From: Paracoccaceae bacterium
Lineage (GTDB): Bacteria > Pseudomonadota > Alphaproteobacteria > Rhodobacterales > Rhodobacteraceae
DNA length: 64,000 bases
Direction: 5' to 3'
NCBI GenBank assembly: GCA_902602765.1
Contig: CACKSH010000002.1
Location: 117,420-181,419 of the forward strand
The notes below the pieces were generated by a model that was not told the DNA's origin, did no database searches, and worked only from the letters and a program-made list of their open reading frames with translations. Numbering within the stretch: the first letter of the stretch is position 1; each line of letters starts with the position of its first letter. The position numbers were made by a program, and so were the translations under genes. This document shows, in pieces, positions 7,985 through 15,847 of the stretch.

Positions 7985-9352
7985 TTATTTACCAAATTCT
8001 TCCAGAAGTTTACAATATCCAATTTGACTTTTCTTAAAGCTAGAAAGTCTAAAAAATTCATTTGGCGCATGTATTTTTTCGTCATCTAGGCCAAAAGCAA
8101 ACATAGTTGCATGAATACCCAACTCTGACAATAAGGTAGACATCACTGGAATAGATCCTCCAACTCGGGTCTCCAATGGCTCTTTTCCATATAAATCGTG
8201 TAAAACCCGGCCCGCTATTTGACTGGAGTTATGGCCTCTTGGGACCAGAAATGGATCAGCATCACCAGCAAGTTTTTTAACCTCAGCTTTAACTCCCGGT
8301 GGTCGGTTATTTTCAACATGCTGTTTTATTAAATCATATATTCTTTCAGGCTTCTGGTTAGCGACTAGCCTACACGTGATTTTTGCGTGAGCTTGAGAAG
8401 GCAATACTGTTTTAGAGCCTCCACCTTGATATCCACCCCATATCCCGTTCAGCTCTAAAGTTGGACGTGCCCAAAGTCTTTCTTGCACAGTATAACCCGT
8501 CTCCCCAAAAGTTTCCGGAACACCTAATTTTTCTACATAGTCCTTTTCATCGAATGGCAGCCCAGCAAACATTTCCTTTTCTTCGTCCGATAATTCGATA
8601 ACATCATCATAAAATCCATCTATTGTTATTCTACCATCGAGATCTTTCATTGATGCTATTAAATGTGACAATGCGTGTATCGGATTGGCTATACCACCGC
8701 CATGAGTTCCAGAATGTTGATCACCACTCGCTCCAGTTACCGTAATCTCACACCCAACTAACCCTCGTAAGGCATAAACCAAACTCGGCTGATCCTCAGA
8801 CCACTGTCCTCCATCAGATGAAAATATCATATCTGCTTTCAATAGTTCTATATTGTCTTTTATAAATGGACCAATCGTGGGCGAGCCAATTTCTTCCTGT
8901 CCTTCATAAAAAAACTTAACATTCACGGGCAGCTTTTTGTCACCCGAAATAAGAGCTTCGATTGCCAAAATTGGCGCTAACATATTTCCTTTATCATCTG
9001 ATGCACCACGACCATAAATTTTTCCATCCTTAACAAGTGGTGTAAAAGGTGGACTATCCCAAAGTTCATAAGGATCAGCCGGCTGAACATCGAAATGTCC
9101 ATATATTAATACAGTCGGCTTATCATCTCCAGCATTTAGCCAGTCTCCATAAACAACTGGGTGTGTTTGTGTTTTCATCAATCGAGCATTTGAAATTCCA
9201 ATTGACTGCAACTTAGATACGACCCATTCACCTGCTTTAACAACATCCTGAAAATGTTCATCCGCAGCCGATACTGATGGAATTGATATGAATTCGCTTA
9301 GCTCATCCACAAAACGGTCCTGATTTTCTTCAAGATAAGATTCCCAAGCCAT
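7985..9352 (-). CDS. M20-family dipeptidase (CPGL / nonspecific dipeptidase type)
   Basis: Cytoplasmic di-zinc peptidase of 455 residues, the usual size for the M20 dipeptidase subgroup. Metal and catalytic residues are visible in order: YGHFDVQP (H86, catalytic D88), GRGASDDKGN (bridging Asp near 119-120), YEGQEEIGS (catalytic and ligand Glu near 153-154), FSSDGGQW (Asp near 180) and a final His in DDEKIHAPNEFF near the C-terminus. The dimerisation lid domain lies between. It likely hydrolyses small peptides or related amide substrates; the true substrate cannot be read. It is first in a minus-strand group with the 95-residue gene and the tiny membrane proteins. Confidence 0.92.
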   Translation of the reverse strand: MAWESYLEENQDRFVDELSEFISIPSVSAADEHFQDVVKAGEWVVSKLQSIGISNARLMKTQTHPVVYGDWLNAGDDKPTVLIYGHFDVQPADPYELWDSPPFTPLVKDGKIYGRGASDDKGNMLAPILAIEALISGDKKLPVNVKFFYEGQEEIGSPTIGPFIKDNIELLKADMIFSSDGGQWSEDQPSLVYALRGLVGCEITVTGASGDQHSGTHGGGIANPIHALSHLIASMKDLDGRITIDGFYDDVIELSDEEKEMFAGLPFDEKDYVEKLGVPETFGETGYTVQERLWARPTLELNGIWGGYQGGGSKTVLPSQAHAKITCRLVANQKPERIYDLIKQHVENNRPPGVKAEVKKLAGDADPFLVPRGHNSSQIAGRVLHDLYGKEPLETRVGGSIPVMSTLLSELGIHATMFAFGLDDEKIHAPNEFFRLSSFKKSQIGYCKLLEEFGK

Positions 9353-9522
9353 GACTGCTGTCCCTTAAAAGTTTTGAGATATTGCCGAAAAATAGATTGG
9401 ACTCAAATGGAGAAAGTAAGCAAGCAGAATCCTGAAAAGAACTCAGAGCTTGTTAATTTTTAAAAACACTGTGATTAATATACTTAGGAAATTAAATACT
9501 ACCATTTTGGAAAATAGTAATC

Positions 9523-10299
9523 ATGGATATTTCGTTAAAAAACTTGAAAGTAGTTATTTCTGCAGGAGGCTCCGGTATCGGAAAAGCAATCTTGGAAGGT
9601 TTCCATTCACAAGGGGCAAAAATTGCAACTTGTGATATTAATTCAGACTTGATTAAGATTTTAAAGGACGAATACCCCGATATTTATACAGAAGTGCTGG
9701 ACGTTTCGGATGAGCATGACGTTCAATCATTTTGTTCGAATGCGTTGAATAAATTGGGAGGCCTCGACTGTCTAGTAAACAATGCAGGAATAGCTGGACC
9801 GACCAGTAAAATTGAAGAAATTGACACAGCAGACTGGTCCGAATGTCTAAATGTATGTTTAACAAGCCAATTTTTGTTCATTAAAAATTGTATCCCAAAC
9901 CTGCGGTTAAGCAAGAATGCTTCAGTAGTAAACCTCTCTTCCGCGGCAGGTAAAATGGGCTTTGGGCTACGTTCACCTTACGCCGCTTCCAAGTGGGGCG
10001 TTATAGGCCTGACAAAATCACTTGCTATTGAATTAGGTGACGACAAGATACGAGTGAACGCTATTTTGCCTGGATTAGTAAAAGGCGAGCGACAAAAAAA
10101 TGTTTTAATGGCAAAAGCACAACGCTTAGGCAAAAGCTTTGCCGAAATCGAAAAAGAAGCATTCTCATTTACATCGATAAAATCATACGTCACTGCCGAG
10201 GACATAGCTAATCAGATCATGTTTTTAGCATCACCACTGGGGGCAAGAATTTCTGGGCAGTCGATTGCAATTGATGGTGACACGAAGATGCTGGCTTAA
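9523..10299 (+). CDS. SDR-family NAD(P)-dependent oxidoreductase
   Basis: A 258-residue classical short-chain dehydrogenase/reductase. The cofactor motif reads SAGGSGIG (residues 13-20), where the family usually has TGxxxGIG, so the first residue is Ser and the second Ala; the glycines needed for dinucleotide binding remain. NNAG is at 86-89. The catalytic Ser (NLSS, 139/140), Tyr153 and Lys157 (YAASK) are all present. C-terminal GQSIAIDGDTKML matches the FabG-type end. It probably oxidises a hydroxyl group of a sugar, acid or lipid. It lies alone on the plus strand, tail to tail with the sulfatase. The start at 9523 places the Rossmann strand correctly; the longer overlapping frame at 9450 is a shadow. 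Confidence 0.9.
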   Translation: MDISLKNLKVVISAGGSGIGKAILEGFHSQGAKIATCDINSDLIKILKDEYPDIYTEVLDVSDEHDVQSFCSNALNKLGGLDCLVNNAGIAGPTSKIEEIDTADWSECLNVCLTSQFLFIKNCIPNLRLSKNASVVNLSSAAGKMGFGLRSPYAASKWGVIGLTKSLAIELGDDKIRVNAILPGLVKGERQKNVLMAKAQRLGKSFAEIEKEAFSFTSIKSYVTAEDIANQIMFLASPLGARISGQSIAIDGDTKMLA

Positions 10300-10327
10300 A
10301 TTAAAAACCGTAGGAAATAATGAAAAA

Positions 10328-11980
10328 TTATTTTTCTTTTTTCCCAAAAGGTTTTAAGTTGTCAAATTTTTTCCCAGTTATGGCTTCGAACTCGTTTTCA
10401 TCCCAGAAACCAATTAATATGCCTAGCTCTGTTGCTTTCTTTTGAGATTCTAATAATTCCTCGGTTGCAGTAATTCTCGTATGATGACGCATTGCCCAAG
10501 ACTCTAGAGCAGTCTCTAACCGCAACCTTGCGTCTCGATGCATAACAGTTGTTGAGCCCGCAAGGTCAACAAGCTCATCTGGATCCGAAAATAAATCAAA
10601 TAGGATAGGTTCGAACCCTTCACATCTTATATATTTCCATCGTCCATCAAATATCATTTTTGTGTGGGCTAAATCCTGTGGCTGATCAAGCTCCTTCGCC
10701 ATTTCAGACCAATGGTAATCATGTTCACTGATAATATAATTTCGAGAAAAACCTGCCGTTCCAGTCAGAATGGGTGTAAGATCACGCCCCTCAATTATAT
10801 TCGGCTTGGGCGGACATCCAAAAAAGTTTAGAATAGTAGGCGCTAAGTCAATCATCTCCACAAGATCATTTTTAACAGTGCCCCTAGATTTATCTGAAAC
10901 CTTTCTAGGGTCGTGGATTATTAGCGGCACCTTTACTGCCATTTCATGATAAAAATCCTTGTCTCCCATCCAGTGATCACCGAGATAATCGCCATGATCA
11001 GATGAAAAAATAATAATCGTATTTTCACTTAAATTGGACTTATCCATCCACTGAAATAATCTACCTAAATTGTCATCTAGCTGCTTAATTAATCCCATAT
11101 AAGCCGGTATCACATGCTCTCGCACTTCATCTCTAGAAAAGCATTTTGAGACCCTTGCATTTTGATAAGCACGAAGTAACGGATGATTGGTCTGCTTTTC
11201 TTTATCGGAACGAATTGGGTTATTGACGTCTTCATCTGAATACATTTCATGATAGGGAGAAGGAACAATATATGGCCAATGCGGTTTGATATAGGATAAA
11301 TGGCAGAGCCAAGGCTGATCACTTTCACGAGCTTGAGCCATGAAATCCATAGCCCGATTTGTCATATAAGCAGTTTCAGAATGCTCCTCCTGAATATTCG
11401 CTGGCAATCTTGAATTTTTCAAAAGCCAGCCAGATAATAAATCTCCATTTTCATCCAACCCAGAATTAGCAAAATCACCCCATGGATTATCTGAAATATA
11501 TCCCTTTTCTGCTAAATAATCATCATAGGAAGACCACCGCTGGCGAGCACTATTTGGATGCAAACCATCGTCTCGCTCAAAAGGCACAAACCCACATTCA
11601 GAAACACGAACTCCAATTTCACTACTAGGATCAATCCCAAGCCAAGCCATACCTTCAGCATCGGCAACCATGTGCGTTTTCCCGACTAAAACGGACTGTA
11701 TACCATTTTCTTTTAGATGATCGCCAATAGTGCGCTCACCAACCCTAAGCGGCATTCCATTCCAAGTCGAACCATGACTTCTGACATATCTACCAGTGTA
11801 TGCTGACATTCTAGATGGCCCACAAACTGGAGATTGTACATATACGTTACTAAATTGAACTCCTCGGCTAGCAAGGGCGTCTATATTTGGCGTATGTAAA
11901 TTTGAGTGACCATAACAACTCAAATAATCATATCTAAGCTGATCAGCCATAATCCATAAAACGTTAGGAGGGGAAGTCAT
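10328..11980 (-). CDS. formylglycine-type sulfatase or phosphonate monoester hydrolase
   Basis: A 550-residue member of the alkaline-phosphatase-fold sulfatase family. The N-terminus NVLWIMADQLRYDYL supplies a metal-binding Asp (D13). PVCGPSRMSAYTGRY (C53) is a complete C-x-P-S-R...TGR motif, in which the Cys is converted to formylglycine. IIIFSSDHGDYLGDH gives the second metal Asp/His pair. KPHWPYIVPSPYHEMY and the way the C-terminus is organised resemble phosphonate/phosphate monoester hydrolases as much as choline or aryl sulfatases, so the leaving group is uncertain. No signal peptide is visible, suggesting a cytoplasmic enzyme acting on an imported substrate. It would need a formylglycine-generating enzyme encoded elsewhere. 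Confidence 0.88.
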   Translation of the reverse strand: MTSPPNVLWIMADQLRYDYLSCYGHSNLHTPNIDALASRGVQFSNVYVQSPVCGPSRMSAYTGRYVRSHGSTWNGMPLRVGERTIGDHLKENGIQSVLVGKTHMVADAEGMAWLGIDPSSEIGVRVSECGFVPFERDDGLHPNSARQRWSSYDDYLAEKGYISDNPWGDFANSGLDENGDLLSGWLLKNSRLPANIQEEHSETAYMTNRAMDFMAQARESDQPWLCHLSYIKPHWPYIVPSPYHEMYSDEDVNNPIRSDKEKQTNHPLLRAYQNARVSKCFSRDEVREHVIPAYMGLIKQLDDNLGRLFQWMDKSNLSENTIIIFSSDHGDYLGDHWMGDKDFYHEMAVKVPLIIHDPRKVSDKSRGTVKNDLVEMIDLAPTILNFFGCPPKPNIIEGRDLTPILTGTAGFSRNYIISEHDYHWSEMAKELDQPQDLAHTKMIFDGRWKYIRCEGFEPILFDLFSDPDELVDLAGSTTVMHRDARLRLETALESWAMRHHTRITATEELLESQKKATELGILIGFWDENEFEAITGKKFDNLKPFGKKEK

Positions 11981-12429
11981 AATTCGTCACCATTAAAATC
12001 AATGAGCCTGACCATCAAACAGATAAAGAGTTCCGGCACTGATGACATCAACCTAGGTTGTCCTTTAATTTTTTTAAACATGCTTATTTCTTAAGCTTCG
12101 GTGTCTAATTTAGCCTAGTTTTAAAACTTATAAAAGTAAGGCAAAGTTTAAACTTAGGATCTCATTATATTTCCAGAAATTGTAATATAAGTTTAACAAA
12201 CTAAGATTTATTTTTCTAATTGTCCTTATAATTAAATCTTAGCCTGAAACGAATAGTCTCCCTATTCCGTTTTTTTACTTTAGCAGGGTCATAAACAATT
12301 TAATCAAATCGTTTTGGCTCTGCGCTTTTTTTCATAAATCTACACAATAAGACATGTATTACTTTCAAAGGGTTAGAGTGATCCAAAAGGAGTAAGCCAC
12401 CGTATCTTATTTAGTTAAAGGATATCGCC
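11981..12429. other. 449-base AT-rich intergenic region
   Basis: No convincing protein gene is visible here. The stretch contains a 10-base inverted repeat and a plus-strand terminator (annotated separately as a possible small RNA). A further 150 bases lead to the 61-residue ORF at 12430. Confidence 0.6.
12201..12276 (+). ncRNA. candidate small RNA 3' end: long hairpin plus Rho-independent terminator
   Basis: CTAAGATTTA (12201-12210) pairs perfectly with TAAATCTTAG (12233-12242). Six bases later ACGAATAG (12249-12256) pairs with CTATTCCGT (12262-12270, one bulged C), followed by seven T residues (12270-12276). The T-tract places the transcript on the plus strand, yet the nearest upstream gene is on the minus strand. 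The 5' end is not defined; TATAAG near 12186 could belong to a -10 element. Alternatively this is a terminator for read-through from farther upstream. Confidence 0.4.
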
Positions 12430-12615
12430 ATGCTCAAACCTTACTTAAAACCATACCTAATTGGATACGTTAATGAACATTACGAAGACGTCGACGACCA
12501 GTTAGTATTTGCTTATGATGAGGCTCATGCAACAAAAATTGTACTTGAGACTTTCCAAGACGCTAAATTTGTTTTCCAGTCACGCCCAGTAATAGAACAG
12601 CAGACTGCAGCTTGA
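12430..12615 (+). CDS. hypothetical protein, 61 aa
   Basis: A small soluble protein of unknown function (MLKPYLKPYLIGYVNEHYEDVDDQL...). An AAAGGA sequence lies nine bases before the ATG and is a good ribosome site. The protein is acidic in the middle and has a likely strand-helix-strand pattern (DDQLVFAYDEAHATKIVLETFQDAKFVFQSRPV). No signal peptide or metal motif is seen. It is followed within 80 bases by a small lipoprotein ORF on the same strand. I recognise no family. Confidence 0.55.
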   Translation: MLKPYLKPYLIGYVNEHYEDVDDQLVFAYDEAHATKIVLETFQDAKFVFQSRPVIEQQTAA

Positions 12616-12693
12616 TCTAAAAGCGTATACAGTTGTCTAACTACCAGACGTTGATGTTTTGCAGCAAAATATGTAAGTTGCCTGTGCGTGTTT

Positions 12694-12852
12694 ATGGCAA
12701 GATATCAGGAAATGTTAAAAAAAGTATTCTGCACATCTTTAGTTTTACTGCTTTGCTCTTGTGGAACGACCAAGGGAGTACTAGATGGTGCAGGCTCTGT
12801 TCTAGAAGGCTTAGCTTCTGACGTTCGAAGTGTTGGTGACTATTTGAATTAG
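12694..12852 (+). CDS. small entericidin-like lipoprotein, 52 aa
   Basis: Missing from the ORF track because of its length. The frame reads MARYQEMLKKVFCTSLVLLLCSCGTTKG. The segment MLKKVFCTSLVLLLCSC is a lipoprotein signal peptide with lipobox L-C-S-C, so the mature protein would begin at Cys23 and be lipid-anchored. The mature part (about 30 residues, CGTTKGVLDGAGSVLEGLASDVRSVGDYLN) has the short amphipathic pattern of entericidin-type lipoproteins. The second ATG at 12712 is an equally good start and gives a cleaner signal peptide; neither has a strong ribosome site. The two track ORFs overlapping this region are in other frames and look like shadows. Confidence 0.5.
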   Translation: MARYQEMLKKVFCTSLVLLLCSCGTTKGVLDGAGSVLEGLASDVRSVGDYLN

Positions 12853-12923
12853 CTTTTGGGCCAAGTTTTAAAAAATATCTACCCATACATGACACCCCTC
12901 CATGGAAGAATTGTGAACTTTAA

Positions 12924-13460
12924 ATGTATCCATTTATAAGAATGGCAAAAGAGCGATTAGTTAACAGATCTCAGCAGCACATATCTGTAGGTGAAATCCA
13001 TGAATCATTCCATATTTGCTGGCCATGGGATCTTGATTTCTGGTTTGAACTTAATAATGGGCGTGCACTAACATTGTATGATTTGGGCCGTATACCATTT
13101 TCGAGCAGGTCAGGCTTTAGCAAGGTCATTTTAAAAAATAGATGGTCGATGACAATGGCGGGCGCAAATGTAAGGTATCGAAAACGTATAAGGGCTTTTG
13201 ACCGGATACGAATGCAGACCAGAACGGTCTGCTGGGACAAAAGGTTCTTGTACATTGAACAATCTATGTGGAATTCCAAAAAAGAGTGCGCTGGACATAT
13301 TATTTATCGCGCAGCGTTTGTAGGGAATAATGGAATTATTAATCCACAAAAGATTTTTGATGAGATCGAAGTGGCGCTTGTGTCGCCTAAAATGCCAGAC
13401 TGGTTGAAAGATTGGGTTGACTCAGAAGAAAAAAGACCTTGGCCCCCAATGCAAGAATAA
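12924..13460 (+). CDS. acyl-CoA thioesterase-like protein, hotdog fold (THEM6/YbgC-like)
   Basis: A 178-residue protein. ICWPWDLDFWFELNNGRALTLYDLGRIPF (residues 31-59) matches the conserved D-x-D...NNGRxLxLxDLGR region of the hotdog thioesterase group related to THEM6 and 4-hydroxybenzoyl-CoA thioesterase. The Asp in this region is the probable catalytic residue. The remaining strands (TMAGANVRYRKRIRAFDRIRMQTRTVCWDKRFLYIEQSM) fit the fold. Members of this group cleave acyl-CoA or have unknown substrates. The start MYPFIRMAKE is kept because this N-terminus looks like part of the family; no strong ribosome site is visible. It is followed 57 bases later by the UMF1 transporter. Confidence 0.75.
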   Translation: MYPFIRMAKERLVNRSQQHISVGEIHESFHICWPWDLDFWFELNNGRALTLYDLGRIPFSSRSGFSKVILKNRWSMTMAGANVRYRKRIRAFDRIRMQTRTVCWDKRFLYIEQSMWNSKKECAGHIIYRAAFVGNNGIINPQKIFDEIEVALVSPKMPDWLKDWVDSEEKRPWPPMQE

Positions 13461-13517
13461 CTTGCTTTAGTCTATGCGAACTTGTTTTAGTACATAGAAC
13501 AATGGGAGACTAGTCTT

Positions 13518-14873
13518 ATGAACACTTCAAAGAAAATATGGGGCTGGTTTTTTTATGACTGGGCCTGTCAGCCTTATAATACGCTGATGGTTACATTTAT
13601 AATCGGCCCTTATTTTGCCACTGTAGCTGCTGAGTATTTTATAACTAACGGATTAGACGGCGCATCTTCCAGAGCCAATGCTCAATATTATTGGTCTTTG
13701 ACCATAACAATAGTTGGCCTGATAGTCGGTTTTACCGCACCAATTATCGGTGCCATTGCTGATAATTACGGGAACAGGATAAAATGGATTTATCTTTTTT
13801 CTGCTTTATTGATAATTGGCGCCTTTAGTTCTTGGTTTGGCCTGCCTGATGGATCAAATTGGCAGTGGATTTTGATTTCTTTTGGGATAGGGTTTGTCGG
13901 TGCTGAATTGGCTTATATTTTCAGTAACGCACAACTGCCCTCATTGGGAAATAGATCCGAAACAGGTGCAATCTCTGGGAGTGGTTTTGGATTTGGATAC
14001 GTTGGAGGCCTAGTTTCTCTTGTAATAGTCCTTACCCTATTTGTTGAACAGGATAATGGGAAAACATTAATTGGTTTTGATCCAATTTTTGGCCTTAACG
14101 CCGAGGCTAAAGAAGGAACACGCTTTGTTGGTCCTTTTGTCGCTTTGTGGTTTATTATTTTTTCAGTGCCTTACTTTTTATGGATTAATGATAAGTCCAA
14201 GCCACGCATAGGTGCCAGCTTCGGGAGCGGTCTGAAAGATCTGTGGAAAACAGTGGTGGGCTTACGCGACAAAAAAAGTACAGTTAGATATCTAATTTCA
14301 AATATGTTTTACCGCGACAGCTTAAATGGGCTTTACAGCTTTGGAGGAGTTTATGCAGCCTTAGTTTTAGACTGGTCGATTGTTCAAATTGGAACTTTTG
14401 GAATAGTTGCAGCACTTGCAGCAGCCGTTTGTAGTTGGCTCGGTGGTAAGTGGGATAGACGGGTGGGGCCGAAGCCAGTAATACTCTTGAGTATTATAGT
14501 TTTAACTGCTGTTTGCGTTATAGTTGTTGGAATGTCTAGAGTATCTTTCTTTGGCATTCCATTAGCCGAAGGCTCAAGTATTCCAGACAATATTTTTTAT
14601 GGATGTGGGGTTCTAATTGGCGGCTTTGGAGGCATTCTACAATCAGCAAGTCGAACCATGATGGTAAGACATACGAACACTTCTAATTCAACTCAGTATT
14701 TTGGTATATATGGATTACTTGGTAGAGCTACCGCTTTTCTTGCTCCAGCATTAATTGCCTATGTCACAGCAGTAACAAACAGTAACAATCTTGGTGTATC
14801 ACCTCTTATTATTCTTTTTTTAATTGGTTTAGTTCTTATGCTAAGAGTAAACCCCGATGGCGATACAAGCTAA
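13518..14873 (+). CDS. MFS transporter, UMF1 family
   Basis: A 451-residue membrane protein with about twelve helices. The opening KKIWGWFFYDWACQPYNTLMVTFIIGPYFA is the diagnostic YDWAxxxY...PxYF region of UMF1 transporters (relatives of yeast Atg22). AQLPSLGNRSETGAISGSGFGFGYVGG near residue 140 is the second conserved block. A ribosome site (GGGAGA) lies about eight bases before the ATG. Bacterial members are thought to export metabolites, but the substrate is unproven. It stands between the thioesterase and yhhQ on the plus strand. Confidence 0.9.
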   Translation: MNTSKKIWGWFFYDWACQPYNTLMVTFIIGPYFATVAAEYFITNGLDGASSRANAQYYWSLTITIVGLIVGFTAPIIGAIADNYGNRIKWIYLFSALLIIGAFSSWFGLPDGSNWQWILISFGIGFVGAELAYIFSNAQLPSLGNRSETGAISGSGFGFGYVGGLVSLVIVLTLFVEQDNGKTLIGFDPIFGLNAEAKEGTRFVGPFVALWFIIFSVPYFLWINDKSKPRIGASFGSGLKDLWKTVVGLRDKKSTVRYLISNMFYRDSLNGLYSFGGVYAALVLDWSIVQIGTFGIVAALAAAVCSWLGGKWDRRVGPKPVILLSIIVLTAVCVIVVGMSRVSFFGIPLAEGSSIPDNIFYGCGVLIGGFGGILQSASRTMMVRHTNTSNSTQYFGIYGLLGRATAFLAPALIAYVTAVTNSNNLGVSPLIILFLIGLVLMLRVNPDGDTS

Positions 14874-14944
14874 GTTAATTATTGTACTTTACGCTTGCAA
14901 AACTTTTAATCTGAATGTAACGCTCACACGTTAATAAAAAATAA

Positions 14945-14976
14945 CAAGTCACCGCTACCTTGGATAAAAAACGGGA
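14945..14976 (+). promoter_or_regulatory. preQ1-I-type riboswitch in the yhhQ leader
   Basis: CAAG (14945-14948) can pair with CTTG (14959-14962), giving stem P1. The loop TCACCGCTAC contains CCG (14952-14954), which can pair with CGG (14972-14974) after the A-rich tail GATAAAAAAC. This H-type pseudoknot, the GCTAC loop and ATAAAAAAC tail match the small preQ1-I aptamer as I remember it. The 3' pairing strand is part of CGGGA, which is also the likely Shine-Dalgarno nine bases before yhhQ, so preQ1 binding would block translation. P1 is only four base pairs. Confidence 0.7.
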
Positions 14977-14985
14977 ATAAATTTT

Positions 14986-15636
14986 ATGGAAAAACTTCTT
15001 ATTGGCATTCTTGCCATGGCGTCAGTAGTAGTTGCGTCAAACATTCTAGTACAATTCTTATTGCTAGATGGCCTTCTTACCTGGGGCGCATTTACTTATC
15101 CCATCGCATTCTTAATTACCGATCTGATGAACAAAAGTTATGGCCCCACCGCAGCTCGGAAAATAGTGCTGGCAGGATTTATCACAGGCATCTTATGTTC
15201 TTTTGTTGGAAGCAAAATTATGCTACAAGGTGATGGCTATGAATATCCAGCTGTAGCATTAAGAGTAGCATTTGCATCAGGCCTTGCTTTTATTATAGCG
15301 CAACTTTTTGATATAGCTGTTTTCAATAAATTGCGCTCAGCTGAATGGTGGAAGGCGCCTCTCGCATCAACGTTGCTGGCATCTTTAATCGATACTGCTA
15401 TTTTTTTTACGATTGCATTTTCAGCACAGATAACATTCTTTTCTGAAGCCGCAAATAATGAGGTTTCATGGTCATGGGAAATAGTTCCCTTTTTAACCTT
15501 TGGTGCTGATGCGCCACTGTGGGTATCACTTGCTGTAGCAGATTTAATGGTGAAATGGTTAATTGGATTAGCGGCATTAATCCCCTTTCGAATTTTTGTT
15601 TCATTTTTTTTATCGCGAGACAATAAAACATCTTGA
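14986..15636 (+). CDS. yhhQ: queuosine-precursor transporter, YhhQ/VUT family (DUF165)
   Basis: A 216-residue inner-membrane protein with about six helices. FTYPIAFLITDLMNKSYGPTAARKIVLAGF (residues about 36-65) is the hallmark region of COG1738. The E. coli member imports preQ0 and preQ1, the deazapurine precursors of the tRNA base queuosine. Its length is typical. It has its own leader with a preQ1-I-like riboswitch overlapping the ribosome site, which fits this function independently of the protein match. The presence of a transporter suggests salvage of precursor; whether the cell also makes preQ1 cannot be told here. The large minus-strand frame at 15237-15647 is antisense shadow. Confidence 0.93.
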   Translation: MEKLLIGILAMASVVVASNILVQFLLLDGLLTWGAFTYPIAFLITDLMNKSYGPTAARKIVLAGFITGILCSFVGSKIMLQGDGYEYPAVALRVAFASGLAFIIAQLFDIAVFNKLRSAEWWKAPLASTLLASLIDTAIFFTIAFSAQITFFSEAANNEVSWSWEIVPFLTFGADAPLWVSLAVADLMVKWLIGLAALIPFRIFVSFFLSRDNKTS

Positions 15637-15696
15637 AAAATTTTCATTCTATGACACCATATGTTTTAGAGTTAACAAACGAAAGGAGGTGGTCCA

Positions 15697-15753
15697 GTGT
15701 CTAAAAAGGTATTGGAGAGAGGTGTCGGAACAGTTAGGGGTAGTCGCATCTAG
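15697..15753 (+). CDS. 18-residue ORF behind an extended Shine-Dalgarno
   Basis: GTG at 15697 follows AAAGGAGGTGGTCCA with ideal spacing. The ORF reads MSKKVLERGVGTVRGSRI and stops with TAG at 15751-15753. It is strongly basic and has no hydrophobic segment. The ribosome site is far stronger than those of neighbouring genes. A role as a leader peptide is inferred from the downstream terminator and the arfB gene 137 bases after the stop; it may equally be a small ribosome-related protein. Confidence 0.45.
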   Translation: MSKKVLERGVGTVRGSRI

Positions 15754-15820
15754 GGCAGTCCTGAAATGCAAAACTTTTAATTGGTGAGCCACCTAACCGG
15801 CCCACCTCCGAAAATCTTGG

Positions 15821-15847
15821 AAGGCCGCTCAGACTGAGCGGCCTTTT
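15821..15847 (+). terminator. Rho-independent terminator before arfB
   Basis: GGCCGCTCA (15823-15831) pairs perfectly with TGAGCGGCC (15835-15843) across a GAC loop, flanked by AA/TT and followed by TTTT. It lies 42 bases before the arfB start. It ends the transcript from yhhQ or from the small structured element, and could work as an attenuator of arfB. Confidence 0.85.

Larger units (their letters stand above)
15682..15847 (+). ncRNA. structured leader or small RNA with extended Shine-Dalgarno, upstream of arfB
   Basis: AAAGGAGGTGGTCC (15682-15695) is complementary to the 16S rRNA 3' end expected in Alphaproteobacteria over 14 bases, with one G-U pair. GGAGGTGG (15685-15692) can pair perfectly with CCACCTCC (15802-15809), which would close the whole element and hide the ribosome site. 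A strong terminator follows. The element contains an 18-codon ORF. It could be an arfB attenuator or an independent small RNA. I know no Rfam family for it. Confidence 0.55.

Noticed and set aside
10608-10617. GGTTCGAACC, resembling a tRNA T-arm
   Set aside because: It lies inside the sulfatase coding region, with no acceptor stem or other tRNA arms around it.
12633-12895. ORFs of 62 (plus) and 67 (minus) residues over the small lipoprotein
   Set aside because: The lipoprotein frame has a clear signal peptide and lipobox; the other two have no features and lie in other frames.
15237-15647. 136-residue minus-strand ORF opposite yhhQ
   Set aside because: It is antisense to a clear YhhQ gene, has no family features and no ribosome site; it is a shadow frame.
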